Notes under the pieces: generated by a model | What the model was told of the DNA's origin: nothing | Seen by the model: only the letters and a program-made list of their open reading frames with translations | Database searches by the model: none | Made by a program: the position numbers and the translations under genes | NCBI GenBank assembly: GCA_020050835.1 | Contig: JAGVKB010000106.1 | Coordinates: 1 to 63,992, forward strand | Length of the DNA: 63,992 nucleotides | Source of the DNA: Candidatus Obscuribacterales bacterium | GTDB lineage: Bacteria > Cyanobacteriota > Vampirovibrionia > Obscuribacterales > Obscuribacteraceae | Direction: 5' to 3' | Shown: positions 35,877-44,919 of the stretch, piece by piece | How positions within the stretch are numbered: the first letter of the stretch is position 1 | Layout of the letters: each line of letters begins with the position of its first letter

Positions 35877-37160
35877 CTAAGGATAGAGACCGCGCAGGCG
35901 TTTCGCTTCCGCCAACCGCCCGATCCCGATTCTGAGCGCCGCCATGCGCGGACGGAGACCGGATTTGATGCTCATTTCGAACACTTGATCGCAGGCCCGG
36001 CCCATGATCTGCTCGAGCTTATTGTTGACCTCGTCTTCGGTCCAGAAGAGGTGCATGAGACCTTGCACCCATTCGAAGTAGCTCACGGTAACCCCGCCTG
36101 CGTTAGCGAGGATATCCGGGACGACGAATACGCCGTTTTCATGCAAGTATTTATCAGCTTCTGGGCTGGTGGGTCCATTGGCCCCTTCGACCAGAATCTT
36201 GCAATCCAACTTTTGCACATTGTCGTCGTGAATTTGATTGGCCAGCGCAGCCGGAACGAGCACGTCGCATTTCAGCTGGAGCAGCTCGGAATTGGAGATG
36301 TCTTCCGAATGTGGAAATCCGCTGACCTTACCCATCTCACTCAGGTAGGCCTGCAGGCGAGGAATGTCCAGACCTTTTTGATTGTAGATGCCCCCGTGGA
36401 CGTCCGAGACGGCTATTATTTTGTAGCCTGATTCGTTAAGCAGCTTTGCTGTCACGGCTCCGACATTGCCGAAGCCCTGTACCACGACTGTCGGTGCGGT
36501 GCTGTCCAAGCCAGTCTGGGTAATCGCCCGTTTCACGCAGTAGGCTACGCCTCTGCCGGTGGCTTCGGTTCGTCCGAACGAACCGCCAATCGAGACCGGC
36601 TTGCCGGTCACCACGCTCGGAACGGTATGTCCGACGTTGATGCTATAGGTGTCCATGATCCAAGCCATGGTTTGCTCGTTGGTGTACATGTCAGGAGCCG
36701 GAATGTCCTTGTCCGGACCGAGCAGGTTGATAATTTCGGAGGTGTAGCGGCGGGTCAGGCGCTCCTGTTCGCCCATTGACATCTTCCAGGGCTCGCAACG
36801 GATGCCGCCTTTGGCTCCGCCGTAGGGAAGACCCATCAGCGCGCACTTCCAGGTCATGAGCATGGCCAGCGAGGACACTTCGCCGAGGTTTACCTCCGGA
36901 TGGTAGCGAACTCCACCCTTGGCCGGCCCGAGTGTGACGTCATGCTGGACGCGATAGCCGGTGAAAGACCGGACCGATCCGTCGTCCATTCGAACCGGAA
37001 TGGTAACAATCATCGAACGCTTGGGGTATCTCAGGCGTTCGTGCAACTCGGGATCTAGACCCATCTCCAGAGCAATTTCGTCAAGCTGCCTTTGAGCCAT
37101 CAGGAAATGCTTTGTCTCACACTCCATCGTCGGTCTTTCGATCGACTTAAGGGCTGTCAT
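35877..37160 (-). CDS. gdhA: Glutamate dehydrogenase
   Basis: 427 residues from the ATG at 37160 with GAGGGT upstream. It interconverts glutamate and 2-oxoglutarate plus ammonia. Substrate-binding KGGVRYHPEV and the catalytic Lys in PYGGAKGGIRCEPW (Gly run from ~114) are intact. GSFGRTEATGRGV and the Rossmann motif VVQGFGNVGAVTAKLL mark the C-terminal nucleotide domain. Length and motifs fit the hexameric, mostly NAD- or dual-specific GdhA/RocG class. The gene is divergent from the cax-type antiporter. A small hairpin (GCGGC-n5-GCCGC, 37177-37191) lies in the leader just before the ribosome-binding site and could influence translation. Confidence 0.95.
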   Translation of the reverse strand: MTALKSIERPTMECETKHFLMAQRQLDEIALEMGLDPELHERLRYPKRSMIVTIPVRMDDGSVRSFTGYRVQHDVTLGPAKGGVRYHPEVNLGEVSSLAMLMTWKCALMGLPYGGAKGGIRCEPWKMSMGEQERLTRRYTSEIINLLGPDKDIPAPDMYTNEQTMAWIMDTYSINVGHTVPSVVTGKPVSIGGSFGRTEATGRGVAYCVKRAITQTGLDSTAPTVVVQGFGNVGAVTAKLLNESGYKIIAVSDVHGGIYNQKGLDIPRLQAYLSEMGKVSGFPHSEDISNSELLQLKCDVLVPAALANQIHDDNVQKLDCKILVEGANGPTSPEADKYLHENGVFVVPDILANAGGVTVSYFEWVQGLMHLFWTEDEVNNKLEQIMGRACDQVFEMSIKSGLRPRMAALRIGIGRLAEAKRLRGLYP

Positions 37161-37479
37161 TCAGATACCCTCCCTCGCGGCATGAAGCCGCAATCAATGT
37201 GTAGATTTGTTCCTGAGGTAACAGCATATTACAGGACTGGCTATGCTGTATATACGCGACTGTAGACCTTCCTGTTAACTCTTTTACAGGCGCGTTTTCA
37301 TGAATTCTTAAGTGACTCCAGGGCAGGCCAGCTATTCGGTCAACCGAGCGTAATCTTGGCGATTTTGACAGCGCCGCCTTGATCGTATTTAGGCCTCGAC
37401 CGTTTAGGATTAGGTGGTGAGTCGCACCACTTCGAAATGATGGTGGACCTGTCGTTGGCTTCAGTGACTTTCTAACGCG
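37161..37479. other. 319-base divergent intergenic region between gdhA and the antiporter gene
   Basis: Contains the hairpin GCGGC-ATGAA-GCCGC (37177-37191) in the gdhA leader and a GTA-n9-TAC inverted motif at 37218-37232, one base longer than an NtcA site. No confident -35/-10 pair and no ORF were found. It should hold promoters for both genes. Confidence 0.5.
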
Positions 37480-38529
37480 ATGATCTACTTTCTGATTTTT
37501 GTTCCGGTGCCCATCATTGCGCATTTTTTGGGCTGGTCGCCGCTGATCGTGTTTTTTAGCGCCTGTCTCGGGATCATACCGCTGGCTGGTTTCATGGGCA
37601 AAGCTACCGAGCATTTGGCCGATCGCATGGGTGAGGGACCGGGCGCTCTTCTCAACGCCACTTTCGGAAACGCCTGTGAATTGATTATCGGTTTGTCGGC
37701 GCTCAATGCCGGTCTGCAAGAGGTGGTTAAGGCCTCGATTATCGGTTCGATTATCGGCAATATCTTACTCGTGCTGGGAGGCAGCATCTTGATCGGCGGA
37801 CTTAAGTTTGATCGGCAGGTGTTCAATCGAACGGCAGCGACGACGTCTTCCACGTTGCTGGCTCTGTCTGCAATCAGTCTGGTCGTGCCGGCCGTCTTTC
37901 ATTTCACGCTTCCGGCCGGCAGGCATATCAACGAGCACCGGCTGGCTCTGGCTATCTCGGTCATCTTGCTGATGACTTACATCTTGAGCCTCTGGTTCAG
38001 CCTGAAGACGCATAAGCATCTTTATGTTCGCGAAGTGGATGTCGAGGCGGAAGAGGCGATTGGCGTGACCGGCTGGAGCGTCAAGAAATCGACCATCATT
38101 CTATTTCTGACGACGGTTTCCGTCGTCGTGCTGAGCGAATTTCTGGTGCATGCGGTTGAAGCAACAGCTCATGCGCTCGGCATTACGCAGCTCTTTATCG
38201 GTGTGATACTGGTGGCAATCATCGGCAACGCAGCCGAGCACAGCACGGCTATCTTGATGGCGATGAAGAACAAGATGGATCTATCAATCAATATCGCCTT
38301 GGGCTCAGGCTCTCAAATCGCCATGCTAATTGCTCCGCTTTTGGTTTTTGCGAGCTACATCATGGGGCAACCGATGAACCTCTTCTTCAGCCCGGTCGAA
38401 GTGTTGGCGGTGGTGGTGGCAGTGATCATTCTAGCCTTTGTCACTTTGGACGGTGAATGTAACTGGCTCGAAGGAGTTCAACTCCTGGCTGTTTATGCGA
38501 TCTTAGGAGCGGCATTCTATTTTGCATAA
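37480..38529 (+). CDS. Ca2+/H+ antiporter (CaCA/Cax family)
   Basis: 349 residues with about eleven hydrophobic helices. The two inverted half-repeats each carry the ion-binding signature: GNACELI at ~63 and GNAAEHS at ~249, both keeping the essential Glu. A charged loop (REVDVEAEEAIG) separates the halves. Cax proteins expel or sequester Ca2+ in exchange for protons at the inner membrane. Length is normal. No clear ribosome-binding site precedes the ATG, but an in-frame stop lies just upstream, so the start is well bounded. It converges with the secreted orphan at 38537 with only seven bases between stops. Confidence 0.93.
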   Translation: MIYFLIFVPVPIIAHFLGWSPLIVFFSACLGIIPLAGFMGKATEHLADRMGEGPGALLNATFGNACELIIGLSALNAGLQEVVKASIIGSIIGNILLVLGGSILIGGLKFDRQVFNRTAATTSSTLLALSAISLVVPAVFHFTLPAGRHINEHRLALAISVILLMTYILSLWFSLKTHKHLYVREVDVEAEEAIGVTGWSVKKSTIILFLTTVSVVVLSEFLVHAVEATAHALGITQLFIGVILVAIIGNAAEHSTAILMAMKNKMDLSINIALGSGSQIAMLIAPLLVFASYIMGQPMNLFFSPVEVLAVVVAVIILAFVTLDGECNWLEGVQLLAVYAILGAAFYFA

Positions 38530-38536
38530 AGCGGGC

Positions 38537-39286
38537 TTACGGCCGTCCGAACCAATACCGGTAGAGAGGAAATCCCGAACGATTCGCTTCGCCGGTGTAC
38601 TGGAGCCAGCCGCTTGGTCCGCGCTGGGCTGGGCTCTGAAATGAGAAGTTGTCCGGTGCTTCGGGCAGCGGGGTGATCAGAACCAGGCAAGGATCCGGCA
38701 CGAAACCCCTCCAGTACTTCGTCACCGATTCCGAAAGTTTGATCCATTTTGGCTTTCGCGGCATTAATTGTCTGTCCCACCAGAGTACGTTCAAATTGTG
38801 GTAGGGTGCCACCATGTACTCATTAGTATACGCGTAGCCGGGTATCCAGCTCGGTCGCACCGCCGGCGGTGCAGAGGATCTGGCTTGTTCTGGCACTCCT
38901 TGCATGGACATGAGTGTTTGCAGTAAGCCTCTGAGATCCGGCAGCGCGGGTCTGGTTGGAGGTTGAGCCGGAGCGCTGTAGTCCTGTCTGGCAGTCTGCG
39001 GCTGGAGTCCGGCGAAGGGATCCGGACTTTGCTGGTAAGGAGCCGCTGAATAGTTCTGGTGGGGATCGTTCGGACCGAATTCGGTAAACTGCTCTACTTG
39101 CCCTCTGAGCGGCGCTGCTTTCGGCTGTGGCGAGGGTTCAGGCAGAGCCTCGATTCCAGGGCAATTGCCGGCAGGCTCATCGCCTGGTTGGTCCTGCTGA
39201 GCCTGCGCTGGAGCGCTCAATGAAAGGCAGCAGGCAAGGAGCATTTTGAAGCAGAAGTGAGTGATTGAGCTGTTGTAGATTTTCAC
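38537..39286 (-). CDS. Secreted Pro/Gln-rich orphan protein
   Basis: 249 residues from a GTG at 39286, giving a signal peptide MKIYNSSITHFCFKMLLACCLSLSAPAQA in two parts (basic start, hydrophobic core, AQA site); an ATG at 39244 would trim it. The frame stays open to 39493, but that extension runs through a 26-bp palindromic repeat and is not protein-like. Residues ~30-130 are Pro/Gln-rich and probably disordered. The C-terminal ~100 residues (YTNEYMVAPYHNLNVLWWDRQ, WLQYTGEANRSGFPLYRYWFG) are rich in Trp and Tyr and look folded. No family is recognised. Confidence 0.65.
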   Translation of the reverse strand: MKIYNSSITHFCFKMLLACCLSLSAPAQAQQDQPGDEPAGNCPGIEALPEPSPQPKAAPLRGQVEQFTEFGPNDPHQNYSAAPYQQSPDPFAGLQPQTARQDYSAPAQPPTRPALPDLRGLLQTLMSMQGVPEQARSSAPPAVRPSWIPGYAYTNEYMVAPYHNLNVLWWDRQLMPRKPKWIKLSESVTKYWRGFVPDPCLVLITPLPEAPDNFSFQSPAQRGPSGWLQYTGEANRSGFPLYRYWFGRP

Positions 39287-39673
39287 TTTTTTGTCAAGCC
39301 GACACGATGCGGTTCGGCTGTCGGGGCGGCTCTGGCAGCCGTCCTCAGACCCTTGAGCGACCAGCGATTGGCCTTTGTCTGGTCCACCGCTTCGGAGCAG
39401 TCCATCAAAGCAGTTTAAAAACGGTGCTGCCGCGAAACGGCACAGATCGGACAAGACTGTGCGCACGGGTGGATGAGACAGACTCTGTAGCATTCGAGCT
39501 CCTGTCAGCCCTGAATGTCACGATAGCATAAGACAACCGTCAAAGCGATAGGAAAGTTTTCGCTTTTGCCGAGACTGCCGGACTGTCTGTCACAAAGACC
39601 GGTCGAGTCTGGGCGGTGGAGAATCCGGTCCGGAGCTGTCTGGGAGAATTTATCCCGAAGCCGGCCCGAACTT
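39287..39673. other. 387-base gap with a palindromic repeat
   Basis: Between the murJ stop and the start of the secreted orphan. It holds the 26-bp repeat at 39319-39344. The rest shows no gene, convincing promoter or T-run terminator; open frames here are short and unlike coding sequence. Confidence 0.5.
39319..39344 (+). repeat. 26-bp palindromic repeat, copy 3 (diverged)
   Basis: TGTCGGGGCGGCTCT-GGCAGCCGTCC matches 24056-24081 at 23 of 26 positions. The right arm carries one change that weakens the stem. It lies 33 bases upstream of the secreted orphan start. Confidence 0.65.
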
Positions 39674-41257
39674 TCAAGATTTTTTTCCGAGCGGCAAACG
39701 CTTGAGCAAGAAGAGCGGTTCTTCCAGTTTCATGGCAAGACAAATTGCTAGATAGATTGCCAGACCGGTGAGGCAGGAGATTGCCAGGGATGATAAAAGC
39801 CATGCTAGGCTCGTCGATGGAAACTGGACTGCCAGCCAGTGCTTAAGGCAATAGGCCGCTGCTCCGCAGGCTGCTGAAGCGGTCAACATCACGGCGAGCG
39901 GTCTGGCGACGCTGGTGAATCCGAGTGATCCGATTTTTCTCTTTAGAAAGAATGCCAGCAAGGACAGATTGAACACTGTAATCAAAGTGGTTGCAAGAGA
40001 GATGCCGCCGATTCCCAGCTGCCCGACCAGGACCCAGTCGAGAACTGCCTTTACGAAGATGGCTATCATCGCTACGCGATAGGGTGTTGTGGAGTCATGG
40101 TGGGCGTAAAAGACTCTGGTAATCAAGTCACGCGCGACGTAGAAGAAAATTGATGGGACAAGGAAAGTGAGCGCTTCGGTTACCAGCAGGGTTGAATTTT
40201 GGTCGAAGTGCCCGCGCTGGAAGAGCACACGGACAATCTCTGATGGACAGGCGAACAGGAGCGCGGTCAGCGGAAGCGCAAGGAACCATAGAAAGCGCAA
40301 GGCTCTTTTGAATTCGGACTTTAGACCTTCGATGTCTCCAACTGCTACCTGTTCGGTGAAGCGAGGTAGGATCGGCACGAGCATCGCCGTCAGAAGCACC
40401 CCCAGCGGTAGCTGAACCAGCCTGTTGGCGTTAACAATGGCGGTCCAGGCACCTTCTCGTAGTTGAGAGGTGAAGAAGCAGTCCACATAGACTGTGAGCT
40501 GTCCGACCGAAGTGCTGACCACAGCTGGCCACAGCATGGCGAAATAATCTTGCAGTCCGGGCTGAGGCTTGGTCGGCAGCCCCCATTTTAAGTTCGCACT
40601 ATGCACTCCGGGCAATTGAGCAAACATCTGTCCAATCGCGCCGACAAGTGTTCCGACTGCCAGGCAAGTGCCGGTGTCGGCGCCGGAAAAGCCGAGCACA
40701 GACACGATGATCGCTAAGCTGGCGATCGCCGGTGAGAGCGACGGCCAGAAGAATTTGCCGTAAACATTGAGAATACCGTAGGAGATGCCGACCACTCCGG
40801 TGATCACGACGATCGGCAGCATGATTCTGAATTGAGCGACTGTTGCTGACCAGAGCTGGTGGCGGTAAGATTCGCTGTGCCCGGGCGATGGCGCTATTAG
40901 TGATACTAATTGTGGTGCAAAAATCCAGGCGGCGACGGCGATCGCCGTCAATACAAGCACTGTGAATAAAGTAATTTGAGCGATCAGTCGACCGGTTCCC
41001 TCATCATGCTTTCGCGGTGTGATAATGGCAACGGTGGCAGAGTGGAAAGGACCGCCCAGACCTCCGAACAGAATCAAAATATTGCCGGTGAGCAAGTAGG
41101 CGTAGTTGTAGGCATCATTTATGTATGATGTGCCGAAAAACTGCAGGACGATGATGTCCCGCGCCAGACCGGCTAGTTTAGAGGCAATAGTCAAAAGCGC
41201 AACGAGACCGAAGATCTTGCCCAGCCCGGCCTTGGCCTTTGGCTTTTCAGTCGTCAC
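39674..41257 (-). CDS. murJ: Lipid II flippase MurJ/MviN
   Basis: 527 residues from a GTG at 41257. This start has AAGGA eight bases upstream and overlaps the ftsI stop by 11 bases; longer in-frame starts up to 41389 would lie inside ftsI and lack such a site. About 14 hydrophobic helices are visible. Family features include KLAGLARDIIVLQFFGTS near the start, FGGLGGPFHSA and FYARDL-type helices. MurJ flips lipid II across the inner membrane for peptidoglycan assembly. Coupling to ftsI ties precursor export to septal transpeptidation. The basic KPKAKAGLGK start fits a cytoplasmic N terminus. Confidence 0.92.
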   Translation of the reverse strand: MTTEKPKAKAGLGKIFGLVALLTIASKLAGLARDIIVLQFFGTSYINDAYNYAYLLTGNILILFGGLGGPFHSATVAIITPRKHDEGTGRLIAQITLFTVLVLTAIAVAAWIFAPQLVSLIAPSPGHSESYRHQLWSATVAQFRIMLPIVVITGVVGISYGILNVYGKFFWPSLSPAIASLAIIVSVLGFSGADTGTCLAVGTLVGAIGQMFAQLPGVHSANLKWGLPTKPQPGLQDYFAMLWPAVVSTSVGQLTVYVDCFFTSQLREGAWTAIVNANRLVQLPLGVLLTAMLVPILPRFTEQVAVGDIEGLKSEFKRALRFLWFLALPLTALLFACPSEIVRVLFQRGHFDQNSTLLVTEALTFLVPSIFFYVARDLITRVFYAHHDSTTPYRVAMIAIFVKAVLDWVLVGQLGIGGISLATTLITVFNLSLLAFFLKRKIGSLGFTSVARPLAVMLTASAACGAAAYCLKHWLAVQFPSTSLAWLLSSLAISCLTGLAIYLAICLAMKLEEPLFLLKRLPLGKKS

Positions 41258-43103
41258 TCTTTGGGTCCTTGACGGTGCTCTCATTGGCATAGAGTACTGA
41301 TGGTGCCTTGGTGGCAGTCGGTTTTCTTCCAGTCGGGTCCGATTCGACTTTCTGGCTGGGAGGGATGCCCAGATAGCGAGCCGCTTCAATACAGATGGCG
41401 TTGAACACCGGTCCGGCGATCGTATTGCCCCAGCGCCCGTCTGTTTGCGGGCTGTCGATCACCACGAGACAAAGGAGCTGCGGATTACCGGCAGGCAGGA
41501 AGCCGATGAAAGAGGCGATCGTTTGTCCAGCCATATAGCCGCGGCCGCCGGCAATCGCCTTTTGCGCTGTGCCTGTCTTTCCGGCAACGCGGTAGCCGGG
41601 GACTTTGCCAGCCATCTGGGTGCCTAACTCGACGTTGTCGGCCAGCAGCCTGGAGATCAGCTGAGCTGTTTCCGGAGCTACCACCTGATATTTTTGCTGC
41701 TCGGTCCATCTCTCGGTCACGGCTGTTTTGGGATCGTAGATTCGCCTGATCAAGTGCGGCTGAATCCGCACGCCACCATTGGCGATTGCACCCACCGCTG
41801 CCACCAACTGCAATGGCGTTACCGCTACTGCTCCTTGCCCGAAACCGGTTGTTGCCTGGTCGATTGGTCGCCAGTACTTTGCATCGAGCAGCAGGCCTGC
41901 CGATTCGCCTGGCATGTCGATGCCGGTCGGTTTGCCGATGCCGAAATCGGAAAGTTTCCGGTGAAACTGCTCCGGTTTCATTGAAAGGCCTACGGAAGCG
42001 GCTGCGATGTTGCTAGAGTGAATGAAGAGATGGAGGAGGTCAATCGTGCCATGCCCGCCGTCATGGTTGTGAACAGTACGGTTGCCTACACGCAAAGAGC
42101 CGCCGTCGTAGAAGGTGGTGCCGGGCTTGATTGAGCCGGTATCCAGGCCGGAAGCTACAGTCAGAATTTTGAATGTGGAGCCTGGTTGGTAGACATCGAC
42201 CATCGACCAGTTTTTTGTTATTTCGAAAGGATACTTGGAATAGTTGTTTGGATCGTAGTTTGGATAGTTCGCCCAAGCCAGTATCTCGCCGGTCGTTGGG
42301 TCGCTCAGAATGGCCGTTCCTCGCAATGCGTGTGAGTGATTGCACATCGCGGCGAGCTCTTTTTCAGCGAGATGCTGAAGATAATTGTCTACGGTAAGTT
42401 CTACCTGTCTGCCCAGTGGTGGAGTGATCTCGGTCACCGGCTCCGATTCGGCCACCAAGATTGGCCGGCCGTGACCGTCCAATTGCGGCTTGGCTGGCGA
42501 GCCCGTGTCTTTCAAGAGTTGTTCTTGAGCTTGCTCGACGCCGCCTTGCCCGCGTGTATCGAAATTGACATAGCCCAGAATGTGGGCGGCGAGCTTACCT
42601 TCCGGGTAATGGCGGAAAGCTCGCGGCACGATGTCTATGCCGGGCCAATTGAGCGCTTGCAACTCGTCGACCTCTTCTCGGCCGAGGTGTCTTGCGACTG
42701 TGACGACCGGATATCCTTGCGATATCAACCTGGTCAATTTGGGGGAGTCCTGATGAGTAATGTCGGCCAGCGTCGAAGCTGCTTCGTCGAGCGGTACTTT
42801 TAAGAGATCGGGGTGAAGATATACGTCATAGCGAGTGGTGTCGATCGCCAGCGGCAACCCACGTCTGTCTGTGATTGCACCACGATGCACGAGCAGCTTG
42901 TTTTGCTGGCGTTGCACCATCGCTTTCCGAGTTAGCTCGGGACCCTGCATTATTTGAAGGTAGTAAAGCCGTCCAACGATAGCCAGCATTCCGGCCAGCA
43001 GAACTAATTGCCAAACCCGAAGACGCCAAAGCGGCGAACGCGGTTGCCTGCTTGATCTGTTGACATGCCTGCTTGCGGGTAATTCTGTGACCGGTCCAGG
43101 CAT
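41247..43103 (-). CDS. ftsI: Septal penicillin-binding protein, peptidoglycan D,D-transpeptidase FtsI
   Basis: 618 residues. A basic start is followed by one membrane helix at ~30-48 (LVLLAGMLAIVGRLYYLQ), then the PBP dimerisation domain with RGAITDRRGLPLA. The transpeptidase domain has all three motifs: STFK with catalytic Ser ~308, SSN in FIHSSNIAAASVG (~366), and KTGTA at ~508. It cross-links peptidoglycan at the septum. Context (rsmH, ftsL-like, ftsI, murJ) identifies it as the division enzyme rather than PBP2 of elongation. It lacks a PASTA tail, as in Gram-negative FtsI. Confidence 0.95.
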   Translation of the reverse strand: MPGPVTELPASRHVNRSSRQPRSPLWRLRVWQLVLLAGMLAIVGRLYYLQIMQGPELTRKAMVQRQQNKLLVHRGAITDRRGLPLAIDTTRYDVYLHPDLLKVPLDEAASTLADITHQDSPKLTRLISQGYPVVTVARHLGREEVDELQALNWPGIDIVPRAFRHYPEGKLAAHILGYVNFDTRGQGGVEQAQEQLLKDTGSPAKPQLDGHGRPILVAESEPVTEITPPLGRQVELTVDNYLQHLAEKELAAMCNHSHALRGTAILSDPTTGEILAWANYPNYDPNNYSKYPFEITKNWSMVDVYQPGSTFKILTVASGLDTGSIKPGTTFYDGGSLRVGNRTVHNHDGGHGTIDLLHLFIHSSNIAAASVGLSMKPEQFHRKLSDFGIGKPTGIDMPGESAGLLLDAKYWRPIDQATTGFGQGAVAVTPLQLVAAVGAIANGGVRIQPHLIRRIYDPKTAVTERWTEQQKYQVVAPETAQLISRLLADNVELGTQMAGKVPGYRVAGKTGTAQKAIAGGRGYMAGQTIASFIGFLPAGNPQLLCLVVIDSPQTDGRWGNTIAGPVFNAICIEAARYLGIPPSQKVESDPTGRKPTATKAPSVLYANESTVKDPKSDD

Positions 43104-43158
43104 TCTGCTTCACTGGCTCAGCTGGGATCGCGCTCGCTGCGCCCTAAGTTAAATAAGG

Positions 43159-43614
43159 TCAGTAACCCGCAAGCAGCGGTAAGTGGTGCCTTTGGGGTTG
43201 GAATGAGGTGAGCGGGTAAGGCTGGACCTCTTTGACAATTAAAACCTGTTCGGGAACTCGTAAACCGAAGCGACCGAGAACGCTGTCTTGAATGCCTTGG
43301 AAGGAGATGACGCGCAAAAGTTGGGCGGATAGCTCGGTGTTCTGCTCGCTCAAGCGGCGAGCTTGCTCTTGCAATTTGCCGACATCGTTGGAGGCTGCCA
43401 CGTCAAGACCGTAACCGAGGATTGCCACGCCGCAAAGAGCGACCAGCACTGTGCGCAGAGCTCTGTTGACCTTGACCAGAAGCGGCGCACGGCGGCTCTT
43501 TCTGGCTGGAACCAATACCGGAACTACATGCGGGTATGGTGCAGCGCTGTGAGCGCTGCGCATATATTCTTGATCCTGAGTCTGTAGCTTTCGGACGGGT
43601 CCCAAACTCTGCAT
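43159..43614 (-). CDS. ftsL: FtsL-like division protein
   Basis: 151 residues. A basic cytoplasmic stretch (VPARKSRRAP) leads to one membrane helix at ~50-72 (RTVLVALCGVAILGYGLDVA), then a coiled coil (VGKLQEQARRLSEQNTELSAQL) and a short periplasmic tail. The sequence is poorly conserved, as FtsL always is; the call rests on topology and position between rsmH and ftsI. FtsL recruits FtsI/FtsW to the septum with FtsB and FtsQ. It starts nine bases after the rsmH stop, so the genes are probably co-transcribed. Confidence 0.75.
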   Translation of the reverse strand: MQSLGPVRKLQTQDQEYMRSAHSAAPYPHVVPVLVPARKSRRAPLLVKVNRALRTVLVALCGVAILGYGLDVAASNDVGKLQEQARRLSEQNTELSAQLLRVISFQGIQDSVLGRFGLRVPEQVLIVKEVQPYPLTSFQPQRHHLPLLAGY

Positions 43615-43623
43615 ATTATCTCC

Positions 43624-44571
43624 CTAAGCAGTTTTCTCCCCAGCCCGTAGTTTAGCACTACGACTACGGGGATTGGCAAGCACTTCTTGATCATCTGGAA
43701 TTGCCGGTTTACGAGTCATTATCAGTAATTCACTCTTGTGATTGCAGGTGCAGACCGGCAGCCTTGGTGGACAAACGCAGTTCGAAGCGGCTTCCCTGAA
43801 AATTTGCTTAACTAAGCGATCCTCCAGGCTATGAAATGTAATGACGACCAGGCGAGCTCCTGGCATGAGAAGTTTTAAGGCGGAGCGCAGGAACTTCTCG
43901 AGGCTGCCAAGCTCATCATTGACAGCGATCCGAATCGCCTGGAATGTGCGGGTGGCTGGATGAGATGTATCTCGAAACCGAGCGGGTCCTTTGCGATTCT
44001 TTCGAACGCAGCGACCGACGAGCTCGGCCAGTTCGCCAGTCGTCTGGAGCGGTCTTGCTGCGACGATTGCTCTGGCAATCTTTCGACTCTCCCGTTCTTC
44101 GCCATACTTGTAAATAATGTTTGCTAGCTCCTGCTCTGAGGAGCTGTTTATCAGCTGCTCGGCCGTCCAACCGGCGGTGGTGTCCATTCGCATGTCGAGG
44201 GGACCATCATTTAAGAAGCTGAATCCGCGATTAGGATCGTCTATCTGCATAGATGACACCCCGAGGTCGGCCAGTATGCCACCATCGATAGTGCTGATTC
44301 CCAGTTGCGGCAGAACATGCTCAATTTCACTGTAATTGGAGTGGACGAGCTGCACACCATCTCCCAGCTCTCCAGTCAGCCGGGACAGGGCGGCAGGATC
44401 GCGATCGAGACCGATTATTTTGTCGGGACAATTTGATGCGCTCAAGATTGCTTTCAAGTGCCCGCCTGCTCCGGCTGTCGCATCAATGTAGTGACGACCA
44501 GGTCGCACGTCGAGAAATTCGAGTGCCTGTTTCAACATGACAGGTATATGCAATTGACCGGGTCGGCTCAT
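43624..44571 (-). CDS. rsmH: 16S rRNA (cytosine-1402-N4)-methyltransferase RsmH
   Basis: 315 residues. It opens with HIPVMLKQALEFL, the usual family start, so the ATG at 44571 is well supported. The SAM-binding motif is YIDATAGAGGHLKAIL, followed by GLDRDPAALSRL and GGILADLGVSSMQID. The C-terminal VVITFHSLEDRLVKQIF is a hallmark of the family. It methylates C1402 of 16S rRNA and normally heads the dcw cluster, as here. The usual mraZ gene is absent from the 400 bases upstream. There is no ribosome-binding site; a perfect TATAAT lies six bases before the ATG, so the mRNA may be leaderless. Confidence 0.95.
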   Translation of the reverse strand: MSRPGQLHIPVMLKQALEFLDVRPGRHYIDATAGAGGHLKAILSASNCPDKIIGLDRDPAALSRLTGELGDGVQLVHSNYSEIEHVLPQLGISTIDGGILADLGVSSMQIDDPNRGFSFLNDGPLDMRMDTTAGWTAEQLINSSSEQELANIIYKYGEERESRKIARAIVAARPLQTTGELAELVGRCVRKNRKGPARFRDTSHPATRTFQAIRIAVNDELGSLEKFLRSALKLLMPGARLVVITFHSLEDRLVKQIFREAASNCVCPPRLPVCTCNHKSELLIMTRKPAIPDDQEVLANPRSRSAKLRAGEKTA

Positions 44572-44577
44572 GTCCGA

Positions 44578-44583
44578 ATTATA
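44578..44583 (-). promoter_or_regulatory. Candidate -10 element of rsmH, possible leaderless start
   Basis: TATAAT on the minus strand ends six bases before the rsmH ATG, placing a predicted transcription start at or next to the A of the ATG. No good -35 was found at 16-18 bases, and no Shine-Dalgarno sequence precedes the ATG. Confidence 0.4.
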
Positions 44584-44838
44584 GAAGCCGCAAGCCCTGG
44601 CGTTCTAGATAGTGATCTCGCTGGTTCCAGTTGAGGGATGGCCTGCACCCGGTTCGAGGTAGTCATGGTGGAGCGGAAGACTTGTAGAGTTGTGAATTAG
44701 GCGAGTCCGTCAGGCTTGGGCTGCTTTTCAAGACTGCGGTATGGTGGGTTCTAGAAGCAAGCTGGTGGGCAGGATTTGCGGTTTGCAGTACTGGTTGAAC
44801 GTTAGTTCAGAGACTGTCGGTACTATATAGGGGATGTC

Positions 44839-44919
44839 ATGGAGAAGCTTGCAGTCTTGGATCGCACTCAAGCTGCAGTCAAGGCGCTTGCCGGGATTGG
44901 TCTGAGTTGTAACGGATGA
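44839..44919 (+). CDS. Possible 26-residue small protein
   Basis: ATG at 44839 begins a 26-codon frame encoding an amphipathic-looking peptide (MEKLAVLDRTQAAVKALAG, then IGLSCNG) and ends at TGA 44917. ATAGGGGATGTC precedes it, with GGGG at ribosome-binding distance, and TATATA at 44824-44829 could be a -10 element. A ten-base-pair hairpin follows the stop directly. It lies in the 403-base gap upstream of rsmH, on the opposite strand. It may be a real small gene, a small RNA, or chance; no homologue is recognised. Confidence 0.35.
   Translation: MEKLAVLDRTQAAVKALAGIGLSCNG

Noticed and set aside
37218-37232. NtcA-like GTA...TAC site upstream of glutamate dehydrogenase
   Set aside because: The spacer is nine bases, not the eight of the NtcA consensus, and no promoter is correctly placed beside it.
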